Assembly (NCBI GenBank): GCA_041946685.1
Contig: JBHGAV010000119.1
Span: forward strand, 1 to 5,362
Direction: 5' to 3'
DNA from: JBHGAV01 sp041946685
Lineage (GTDB): Bacteria > Acidobacteriota > Terriglobia > Bryobacterales > Bryobacteraceae
Length of the DNA stretch: 5,362 nucleotides
Every line of letters starts with the position of its first letter. Position 1 is the stretch's first letter. The notes beneath the pieces were generated by a model that did no database searches, was not told the origin of the DNA, and worked only from the letters and a program-made list of their open reading frames with translations. The position numbers were made by a program, and so were the translations under genes. Of this stretch, positions 1 to 4,365 are shown piece by piece.

Positions 1-1
1 C

Positions 2-172
2 GCTAAAGCCCGGCTCCGCTTCTGGCGGGAATGGCTCCGCTGGTTCTGGCAGTCGCCGTCTCGTGTTGACTATCAGGACCAGGACTCCTGGCAGATTGCG
101 ATGGACCGCTGGTTCGCGCGGGAGCCGAAACAACCGATGAAAGGAACGAACAATGGCGGCTTTAACCGTTGA
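2..172 (+). CDS. 3' end of an unrecognised gene (partial, start outside window)
   Basis: The frame is open from the window edge to TGA at 170-172 and encodes 56 residues that begin AKARLRFWREWLRWFWQ and end GGFNR. Third codon positions are mostly G or C, as in the downstream genes, which supports real coding. The segment is strikingly rich in Trp and Arg (six Trp in all), so an amphipathic or membrane-associated C-terminus is possible, but there is no long uninterrupted hydrophobic span. Its end overlaps the next start codon (ATG 153) by 20 bases, as expected for translationally coupled genes in a compact operon. The N-terminal part lies outside the window and I do not recognise the family. 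Confidence 0.55.
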   Translation, partial: AKARLRFWREWLRWFWQSPSRVDYQDQDSWQIAMDRWFAREPKQPMKGTNNGGFNR

Positions 173-512
173 CAACCTCCGCGATCTACCTGCGGAGCCT
201 GGCACCATCCGTCCCAGCTCACTCGCGCTCGACAACCTTCAGCGGGTCGTCAACGCGGCCGGCGACCGCTGCCCACTCGACGGCATCATGGCGACCGCTG
301 AAGGAGGTGCCGCGGCGATCTGGGCTCGCACCTACGCCTACGCCGACATCGAGTGCAAGAACGACGGCACGATCCACGCGCTTCTGATGCGCGGCCGGAA
401 CCGCATCGACGACTGGGAGGTCACCGACGTGCGCGAGGCCGTCGAGCGGGTGAAGGAACATCTCTACGGAGCAACCAAGTCGCAGTGCGGCGGCCGGAGG
501 AGTAGGTCATGA
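153..512 (+). CDS. Hypothetical protein, 119 aa, phage-like operon
   Basis: This is a small soluble protein with no signal peptide or membrane segment. The start ATG has an AAGGA ribosome binding site (141-145) seven bases upstream. The N-terminal 35 residues look variable. The middle, residues 55-92 (AAIWARTYAYADIEC, then NDGTIHALLMRG, then DDWEV), reads as a compact beta-rich core, followed by a helix at about 92-106 (TDVREAVERVKEHLY). The Arg/Ser tail (CGGRRSRS) is encoded by the sequence that also forms the next gene's ribosome binding site, so it is probably not under functional constraint. Its stop overlaps the next start as ATGA, indicating coupled translation. The YADIEC...DG core resembles short uncharacterised bacterial proteins, but I cannot name a family or function. 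Confidence 0.75.
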   Translation: MAALTVDNLRDLPAEPGTIRPSSLALDNLQRVVNAAGDRCPLDGIMATAEGGAAAIWARTYAYADIECKNDGTIHALLMRGRNRIDDWEVTDVREAVERVKEHLYGATKSQCGGRRSRS

Positions 513-1069
513 GGTCTATCCTGGAGCGCCTGCTGCGGCAAACCCCCGCAGGCGCCGCGTTCCGCCGCTACCAGCACAACTTCCCGTTCCCCGTCGAGAC
601 CAATCGAGCGGTTCCGAAGGGCACGATCCTTTTCGTCGCGCCCGACGACCAGGCCCTGACCATAATCACTGGCATTCTTCCGCAGGTTCGTCCTAATCCA
701 ACTCAAAGGAGCAATCCCATGATGTTCACGATCAACGGAGTCGAGTACCGCCTCGGCTTCCACCACTCACATCTCAAACGCCAGCCCCCGTCGCGCTTCG
801 GTGTCCCGTCCGGGATCACCACCTGCATGATCTACCGGATGGGGAGGGACGGCGAGGGGAAACCGAAGTGGCACCTTCGGCACATCGGCTCCGTCTTGCA
901 ATACGACGGCTACCGCTACGACAAAGGGCGGAAGGATGCGCTGAAGGCGGCCCTGGAAGACGCCGGCTGGGACAAGCCGATCCGCTCGGCGGTGTGGGCT
1001 GCCTATCATCAGCGCAAGTTCGCCGTCCGCGGGGTGCCGTGCGTCTCGACCGTCAGGGCCGCGGCGTAG
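509..1069 (+). CDS. Hypothetical protein, 186 aa, with a strong internal start at 719 (116-aa form)
   Basis: The frame starts at an ATG that overlaps the previous stop as ATGA and is preceded by GGAGGAG (496-502). A second, equally good signal lies inside it: AAAGGAG (705-711) seven bases before ATG ATG at 719-724, which are Met71 and Met72. From Met71 the protein (MMFTINGVEYRLGF..., TCMIYRMG, YDKGRKDALKAALED, RSAVWAAYHQR) follows the usual layout of a short phage/plasmid family. That layout is a small N-terminal beta hairpin, a 'T-C-x-I' strand, then a 'GRK-ALxxAL' helix and a closing 'W-AYxxR' motif. Residues 1-70 are not part of that pattern, and codon use becomes less GC-biased at about 660-718. 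Either one 186-residue protein is made, or the true product starts at 719 and the upstream frame is a separate small gene that lost its stop. Function is unknown. Confidence 0.65.
   Translation: MRSILERLLRQTPAGAAFRRYQHNFPFPVETNRAVPKGTILFVAPDDQALTIITGILPQVRPNPTQRSNPMMFTINGVEYRLGFHHSHLKRQPPSRFGVPSGITTCMIYRMGRDGEGKPKWHLRHIGSVLQYDGYRYDKGRKDALKAALEDAGWDKPIRSAVWAAYHQRKFAVRGVPCVSTVRAAA
705..711 (+). promoter_or_regulatory. Internal ribosome binding site for the 719 start
   Basis: AAAGGAG sits seven bases before ATG at 719-721 (ten before the second ATG at 722-724). Together with the family-like N-terminus that follows, it suggests that the 116-residue protein is the main or an additional product of this frame. 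Confidence 0.6.
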
Positions 1070-1277
1070 GCCCGGCCCGCACGCGACATGGTCAAGAGGA
1101 TCATTTCAACGATCCAGTGGCCGGTGTAAAGCGACTTACTTGTGGACAATGCACGCATAGCATCCGACGACTGTCAGAACCGCAAAATCCGCGTGGTGAA
1201 TCAGAGACAGCGCGCTGCGTATACTTTAGAACTGTGTACAGTACCACCCATTATAAAACTGCTTGCTTAGAATTTTC

Positions 1278-1307
1278 TTGAGCGAGCCGCTTCGCATCCG
1301 ATATACT
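1278..1307 (+). promoter_or_regulatory. Candidate sigma70-type promoter for the 1360 gene
   Basis: TTGAGC (1278-1283) and TATACT (1302-1307) are separated by 18 bases. Transcription would begin near 1314, giving a leader of roughly 45 bases before ATG 1360. The surrounding gap (1070-1359) is clearly more AT-rich than the genes. Another TATACT at 1220-1225 and TATAAA at 1252-1257 lie in the same gap but have no convincing -35 partner. The only other content I see in the gap is short imperfect palindromes, such as ACTG/CAGT around 1231-1242. Confidence 0.4.
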
Positions 1308-1359
1308 TCTGCCACGTCCTCGAACTTCTTGTTCCAGGCACTCAGTGAGGAGTAACCAC

Positions 1360-1785
1360 ATGATCGACCACGGTAAAGGCGCTCAAGAGACCAGGCAAAC
1401 AATAGCCTATGCGGTAAACGGCAGCACAGACAAGAAAACCATCGAAATACCCGACCCGTATGTCTACATCAGCCACAGCACGCGGCGAACAACGGCAAAT
1501 CCAGAGCAAAACCCGCCGTGTGATGATTGGTCCTACAAAGATGGAGTGGTTCGATTAGAGCCGTCGGGCCGGATCATCCAGGTTTGGGTTGAATGCTCCG
1601 CGATGAGCCAGAGCTGGTTTGGCCCAGGGCACTGGATCGGTATCGAGCTGACCGTCACAATCGAACGTACGAGGCCGCTGACTCCGGAAGAGGAGGAGCT
1701 TGCGAAGCAGAAGCCCAAGGAGATCGTCGTTCACATAGACGGGAAGGAGGTCGGCAAGGCAGTAAGTGCGCCCGAACGTCGGTGA
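1360..1785 (+). CDS. Hypothetical protein, 141 aa, lone moron-like gene
   Basis: ATG 1360 is chosen because GAGGAG (1347-1352) lies seven bases upstream. The in-frame GTG at 1345 overlaps that ribosome binding site and is less likely. The predicted protein is soluble and mostly beta: strands at about residues 25-40 (KTIEIPDPYVYIS), 62-80 (VVRLEPSGRIIQVWVECS) and 88-103 (GPGHWIGIELTVTIER). These are followed by an acidic/charged helix (108-120, TPEEEELAKQKPK) and a final hairpin (EIVVHIDGKEVGKAV). There is no signal peptide and I do not recognise the family. Codon use is visibly less GC-biased at third positions than in the neighbours, especially in the first half, hinting at separate acquisition. 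It has its own candidate promoter upstream and a hairpin terminator downstream, the arrangement of a phage moron. A host-directed or defence-related role is possible but nothing in the sequence proves it. Confidence 0.75.
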   Translation: MIDHGKGAQETRQTIAYAVNGSTDKKTIEIPDPYVYISHSTRRTTANPEQNPPCDDWSYKDGVVRLEPSGRIIQVWVECSAMSQSWFGPGHWIGIELTVTIERTRPLTPEEEELAKQKPKEIVVHIDGKEVGKAVSAPERR

Positions 1786-1804
1786 TTCCGTCCTGAATGT
1801 GTGA

Positions 1805-1857
1805 TGAGGGCGGGACTGTCTCTCGGCGGTGCCCGCCCTCACGCGGCTTCGTTTTTT
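1805..1857 (+). terminator. Rho-independent-like terminator after the 1360 gene
   Basis: TGAGGGCGGG (1805-1814) pairs perfectly with CCCGCCCTCA (1832-1841) across a 17-base loop, and six T follow at 1852-1857. The ten bases between the stem and the T run are longer than in a classical intrinsic terminator, so efficiency is uncertain. There is no A run on the other side, so it is unlikely to terminate the convergent minus-strand gene that stops at 1879. Confidence 0.6.
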
Positions 1858-1878
1858 CTGTCTCCTCCGCGCAACAAG

Positions 1879-2592
1879 TTAGGGCTCCCAGGAGAACCTA
1901 AACGTCTCCCCTCGAACCGGGACGGTGAGGCGGAACCAGGCCCCCTTCTTCGGGTTCTCGAAGAACACCAACCCGGCCACCGTCTCGCCCGGTCCAAGCG
2001 TGTGCCGCTTCAGACTCGCCCGGTCGAGCCACTTCGCCCAGTCCCGCGCCGTTTCTCCGGCCCTCCGTGCCCGCTCCGCGCTCTCCGCCCTCGCCTCGTA
2101 ATCCGGCGCCCACACCGCCGTCCGGCTGGTCCCCGAGTACGTCCCGCTGGACCCACGATCCGTCGTGATCGTCCCCTGGTGCGTCGTCGTCGCGCCGGCC
2201 ACCGGCCGCTGCACGCTCGCCAGCCCAGCTCCAATTGAGGCGAACACGGCGCTCCATCGGCTGTCCTTCTCGACCCTCCGGTAAACCTCTTCCCACGGCA
2301 GCCACTTCGTCGTCTTGGCCCCCTTTTTACCTTTCTCCGTGTATTCCAGCGTGAAGGTTTCCGGCCGGATCTCGATCTCCTCCTGCCCACGGTTCTCAAC
2401 GATGACGCCGACTGTCCGCTCCTTCATCAGTTGCCGCGCGTCAATCGTCACCGTGGCCCGGTCCCCGCGCAGCTCCGCATAAGGCACTCCGTCCCGCCAA
2501 ATGACCTTACACCTGGCGGTATCTCGCTGATGGAATTCGTAAGTCTGAGCCTGGCAGGCGAGCCCGATCAATACCATCATGACCAGTCGCAT
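1879..2592 (-). CDS. Secreted protein of unknown function, 237 aa
   Basis: The start chosen is ATG at 2592, with AGAGG six bases upstream. In-frame ATG 2619 and TTG 2640 lie farther out but would place charged residues before the signal peptide. Residues 1-15 (MRLVMMVLIGLACQA) form a short signal peptide with probable cleavage after Ala15. Cys13 follows G-L-A, which is not a good lipobox because position -3 is Gly. The mature part has a beta-rich N-domain (residues 28-84: DARQL, then VGVIVENRGQEEIEIRP), a Ser/Thr/Gly-rich linker (about 133-158), a charged helix (166-196), and a C-terminal strand pair (GPGETVAGLVFFENPKKGAWF, split at about residue 212; then RLTVPV). This last pattern, 'PG-x-x-V-x-G-x-V-F-F-E...L-x-V-P', recalls extracytoplasmic proteins of Acidobacteriota; I know no function for them. 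It is an unusual neighbour for phage-type metabolic genes. Confidence 0.75.
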   Translation of the reverse strand: MRLVMMVLIGLACQAQTYEFHQRDTARCKVIWRDGVPYAELRGDRATVTIDARQLMKERTVGVIVENRGQEEIEIRPETFTLEYTEKGKKGAKTTKWLPWEEVYRRVEKDSRWSAVFASIGAGLASVQRPVAGATTTHQGTITTDRGSSGTYSGTSRTAVWAPDYEARAESAERARRAGETARDWAKWLDRASLKRHTLGPGETVAGLVFFENPKKGAWFRLTVPVRGETFRFSWEP

Positions 2593-2656
2593 GAAGCACC
2601 TCTGTCCGGATTTTGTCATGTTAATAACTACCCTTGTCAACCACTTCCTTATACTG

Positions 2657-2679
2657 CCCTCAATATGCTATATTGTGGG
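2657..2679. promoter_or_regulatory. Operator-like inverted repeat between divergent genes
   Basis: CAATAT (2661-2666) and ATATTG (2670-2675) are perfect inverted arms around GCT. Beyond one T/T mismatch on each side, CCC (2657-2659) and GGG (2677-2679) extend the dyad to 23 bp. It sits in an AT-rich patch between the start of the secreted-protein gene (2592, minus) and the plus-strand operon (from 2987), where a repressor or activator could control one or both. TATACT (2650-2655) and TATATT (2669-2674) overlap or flank it as possible -10 elements, but no good -35 was found. The purine-rich AGGTAGGAGG follows at 2681-2690. Confidence 0.45.
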
Positions 2680-2686
2680 TAGGTAG

Positions 2687-2966
2687 GAGGGACGCTTCGG
2701 CAAAGAGTCTTCCTCGCCGGGCGGGCACGCACAACGGGACGACCGCCGAACTGGTCAGCCGGCGTTCATGACGGCATTGGTGGCGGTCGCCCGCGCGGCG
2801 GGGAAATGAAGCTCCGCGCGGGTCGAGCGAGGGCGGCGGCCGAAGGGTAGTAGAACGGCCTACCCCCTGCCCCCGCTCGATGGATTCGAGGAAGCCGCAC
2901 GACGCACCTTCGGGTGGTCGTTCGCCTCGCCCCCGTGCCGGGCAGCGGCACAGGCGTAACGGGGGC
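2687..2966 (+). ncRNA. Candidate structured non-coding RNA, possibly HEARO/omega-RNA-like, ORF-less
   Basis: No convincing gene occupies this GC-rich stretch, but it folds as consecutive helices in the plus sense. (a) GAGG/CCTC (2687-2690/2712-2715) with GAC/GTC and a GC[UUCG]GC tip. (b) CGCCGG (2715-2720) with CCGGCG (2759-2764), enclosing GCGG/CCGC. (c) CCCGCGCGG (2790-2798) with CCGCGCGGG (2814-2822). (d) TCGAGCG (2823-2829) with CGCTCGA (2874-2880), enclosing GGG/CCC and GGGTAG/CTACCC (2845-2850/2860-2865). (e) CGAGG/CCTCG (2887-2891/2925-2929) enclosing ACGAC/GTCGT and CACC[UUCG]GGTG. (f) CCCCCGT/ACGGGGG (2930-2936/2959-2965) around GCCG/CGGC. Helices (c) and (d) abut without a gap, as do (e) and (f), as in a coaxially stacked RNA. 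Ends are approximate. The element lies just 5' of GTGA (2987-2990); HEARO RNAs, the guide RNAs of IscB/IsrB-type nucleases, are known to insert 5' of ATGA or GTGA. Identity is inferred; a different leader RNA is possible. Confidence 0.5.
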
Positions 2967-2986
2967 CTCAACAAACGGTGGGAGCC

Positions 2987-3163
2987 GTGAACACTGACGA
3001 TCAGGGTCGGGAGATCCCCAACTCCGTCCTCTGCACGCGCGACACCTGTCCGAAGTGCGGCTCGACGGAGATGGAACTCCGCAACTACTCGATGCTCTGG
3101 CACGACGGCGACGTTCACTGCGCGGTCTGCGGTGCGTACGTCCGTGGGTGGGACGCGGGGTAA
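2987..3163 (+). CDS. Small zinc-ribbon protein, 58 aa
   Basis: The protein carries two Cys knuckles, C21-P-K-C24 and C45-A-V-C48, spaced by 20 residues of beta-type sequence (GSTEMELRNYSMLWHDGDVH). This is the classic arrangement of a rubredoxin-like zinc ribbon; Cys16 is an extra cysteine. It probably binds one zinc ion and acts as a nucleic-acid or protein adaptor, but nothing specific can be assigned. Start choice is uncertain: GTG 2987 has GGAG only two bases away, and GTG 2978 (three residues longer) has no proper ribosome binding site. The missing ribosome binding site fits the idea that an RNA element was inserted just upstream. It leads a plus-strand group of four genes that includes two nucleotide-metabolism enzymes. 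Confidence 0.65.
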   Translation: MNTDDQGREIPNSVLCTRDTCPKCGSTEMELRNYSMLWHDGDVHCAVCGAYVRGWDAG

Positions 3164-3171
3164 CGATTTGT

Positions 3172-3239
3172 GGGGCGAGCGAAGTGAAAACATCGGAGCG
3201 GCCTCCTCTCCGACCGGCGGAAACCCGGCGTGCCGCCCC
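3172..3239 (+). other. Possible structured leader before the deoxyribosyltransferase-like gene
   Basis: GGGGCG (3172-3177) pairs with CGCCCC (3234-3239). It encloses TCGGAG/CTCCGA (3193-3198/3208-3213) and then CCGG/CCGG (3214-3217/3225-3228); alternatively GGCGG/CCGCC (3216-3220/3233-3237) can form. The result is a compact three-helix junction ending 13 bases before ATG 3253, which has no Shine-Dalgarno sequence. A cis-regulatory RNA is possible; chance folding of GC-rich DNA is the alternative. It is not a tRNA: there is no T-loop sequence and no CCA end. Confidence 0.3.
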
Positions 3240-3252
3240 TTCAGCATCCTGT

Positions 3253-3699
3253 ATGGAACGTAAGACCGTCTACCTGGCTGGCCTGATCGACACGGCCCGC
3301 CCGGAGTCTCTCGAATGGCGTAAGCGAGCCGCGGAGGCTCTGGCCCCTTACTTCAACGTCCTTACCCCCATGCGCGGCAAGGACGATCTCACCTACACCA
3401 CCCGCGACAACGGCATCACGTCCGACTCGATGTCTTCCAAGGACATCATCCTCCGGGATCACAACGACGTGATCGACGCCGACATCATCCTCGTCAACCT
3501 CGACACTTTCGGCTCCAGCCGGCCGCTCGTTGGCACCCTTTTCGAGCTGGCTTGGTCGTGGCAGGGGAGGAAGCGCGTGGTGGCGATTCTGACCGAAGAC
3601 AACTACCTGATGCGGAATCACCCGTTCGTGGTCGAGTCGGTGGCGGCCTACTTCCGCAGTGAGGCCGAAGCGTTTGAGTACATCAAGAGGCAGGCTTGA
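3253..3699 (+). CDS. Nucleoside 2-deoxyribosyltransferase-like protein, 148 aa
   Basis: This is a Rossmann-like enzyme of the nucleoside 2-deoxyribosyltransferase superfamily, whose members move or cleave (deoxy)ribose-base N-glycosidic bonds in the cytoplasm. Visible family signs, in order: first strand KTVYLAGLID (4-13), helix EWRKRAAEAL (21-30), strand FNVLTPMRG (34-42), the D75-A-D77-IILVNLD strand (75-84), then GTLFELAW (94-101). Glu98 in that last motif matches the catalytic Glu position. A second Rossmann strand RVVAIL (108-113) and the C-terminal N-HPFV and EAFEYI helices follow. Length is normal for the family. ATG 3253 is preferred because the first strand follows directly, although no ribosome binding site precedes it; in-frame GTG 3184 would add 23 non-conserved residues lying in a hairpin-rich leader. 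The gene ends one base before the MazG-like gene begins, so the two are co-translated and likely act on the same nucleotide pool. Exact substrate is unknown. Confidence 0.75.
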   Translation: MERKTVYLAGLIDTARPESLEWRKRAAEALAPYFNVLTPMRGKDDLTYTTRDNGITSDSMSSKDIILRDHNDVIDADIILVNLDTFGSSRPLVGTLFELAWSWQGRKRVVAILTEDNYLMRNHPFVVESVAAYFRSEAEAFEYIKRQA

Positions 3700-3700
3700 G

Positions 3701-4108
3701 ATGGAAACCAGGAACTTTATCATCGCCGACTCCGGCACCCGCGAAGAGCACGCGACTGGGGCCGTACGCGACATCCGCCAAGGCAAGGGTCGGTTCGATC
3801 TCATCACCCCGGTCGCACTGCGCCGGCTCGCCAAGATCTACGAGGGCGGAGCCGTCAAGTATGCTGCCCGCAATTGGGAGAAGGGGATGCCGATCTCGCG
3901 GTTCCTCGACTCCGCCAAGCGACACATCAACGACTACGAGACCATCGCCCTCTACAAGCGGGAAGGGAAACCGCTCTCGGAGCTGCCGCCGGACATCAAC
4001 CCGAACGAGGACCACATCGCGCAAGCGACCTGGAACCTATTCGGGGTGATGCACATGGAGGAGATCAAGCCGGAACTGGACGACGTGACGAGGAAGGAGG
4101 CGGCCTGA
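3701..4108 (+). CDS. MazG-like dATP/dGTP diphosphohydrolase domain protein (DUF5664 type), 135 aa
   Basis: This is an all-alpha protein of the family named dATP/dGTP diphosphohydrolase N-terminal domain (formerly DUF5664), widespread in phages and related to MazG/MazZ nucleotide pyrophosphohydrolases, which split dNTPs to dNMP and PPi. Motifs seen: GKGRFDLITP (28-37), ALRRLAKIYEGGAVKY (39-54), ARNWEKGMP (56-64), FLDSAKRHIND (68-78) and EDHIAQATWN (103-112). The acidic and His residues within these (Glu48, Asp70, His75, Glu103, Asp104, His105) are candidates for metal or substrate binding. It seems to be the single domain only, with no fused C-terminal module. ATG 3701 lies one base after the previous stop, with AGAGG (3686-3690) upstream. 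The next gene starts directly after its stop. In MazZ-encoding phages such enzymes drain dATP or dGTP to support modified DNA, but no PurZ is seen here, so general dNTP-pool control is equally likely. Confidence 0.85.
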   Translation: METRNFIIADSGTREEHATGAVRDIRQGKGRFDLITPVALRRLAKIYEGGAVKYAARNWEKGMPISRFLDSAKRHINDYETIALYKREGKPLSELPPDINPNEDHIAQATWNLFGVMHMEEIKPELDDVTRKEAA

Positions 4109-4363
4109 GTGACGCGGGCGTCTGATCGAGGGCTGATGCGGTGCTTCTGCGGCCACATCGGCCCTTATCCGCTCTTCCGCTGCCACGCCTGCCGGCGCCT
4201 GCTGATCTCTCCTGCCCAGGTGAAGGCGGAGAACTTGGCGCCGTTGAGTTTTATTGTCCGAGCGACGGAGAACGTGCTCAGCGAGCGGCTCTGGAGCGCG
4301 CTACCGGAGGTCCTGCCAGATGGGGCGCCGCGGAGGGCGATCTGGTATCGGAAGACGGAGTAG
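4109..4363 (+). CDS. Small Cys-rich (zinc-binding) protein, 84 aa
   Basis: It starts with GTG immediately after the preceding TGA (no spacing), and a very strong AGGAAGGAGG (4091-4100) lies eight bases upstream, which fixes the start. The N-terminal third contains C12-F-C14-G-H16 and, ten residues later, C25-H-A-C28: a C-x-C...C-x2-C zinc knuckle of the truncated zinc-ribbon kind. The rest is a probable helix (ATENVLSERLWSALPEV, 52-68) and a basic tail (PRRAIWYRKTE). A small nucleic-acid-binding or adaptor protein is likely, but no named family is recognised. It is the last gene of the plus-strand group. Its stop lies 2 bases from the stop of the convergent AAA+ gene, and no terminator hairpin is visible between them. 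Confidence 0.7.
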   Translation: MTRASDRGLMRCFCGHIGPYPLFRCHACRRLLISPAQVKAENLAPLSFIVRATENVLSERLWSALPEVLPDGAPRRAIWYRKTE

Positions 4364-4365
4364 GC

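Noticed and set aside
79..91. Perfect CCAGGA-C-TCCTGG palindrome
   Set aside because: It lies inside a coding frame, is a single copy, and is short enough to occur by chance in GC-rich DNA.
1140..1149. TTGTGGACAA, close to a DnaA box on the minus strand
   Set aside because: It is a single site with a mismatch to the consensus, with no cluster of boxes, so there is no support for a replication origin.
1801..2305. Long open frames on both strands overlapping the secreted-protein gene
   Set aside because: Both are Arg/Gly/Pro-rich translations of GC-rich codons in the wrong frame; the frame with signal peptide and ribosome binding site is preferred.
1220..2655. TATACT occurring three times (1220, 1302, 2650) as a possible phage-specific promoter motif
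   Set aside because: The flanking sequences share nothing else, and only the 1302 copy has a plausible -35 element.
2880..2990. 36-codon plus-strand frame (MDSRKPHD...) whose TGA overlaps GTG 2987 as GTGA
   Set aside because: It has no ribosome binding site, a low-complexity Arg/Pro/Gly composition, and lies entirely within strong hairpins (2887-2965). An RNA structure explains the sequence better.
2660..3247. 195-codon minus-strand open frame
   Set aside because: It runs antisense to the structured region and the zinc-ribbon gene, is Arg/Pro-rich without recognisable motifs, and is a GC-rich shadow frame.
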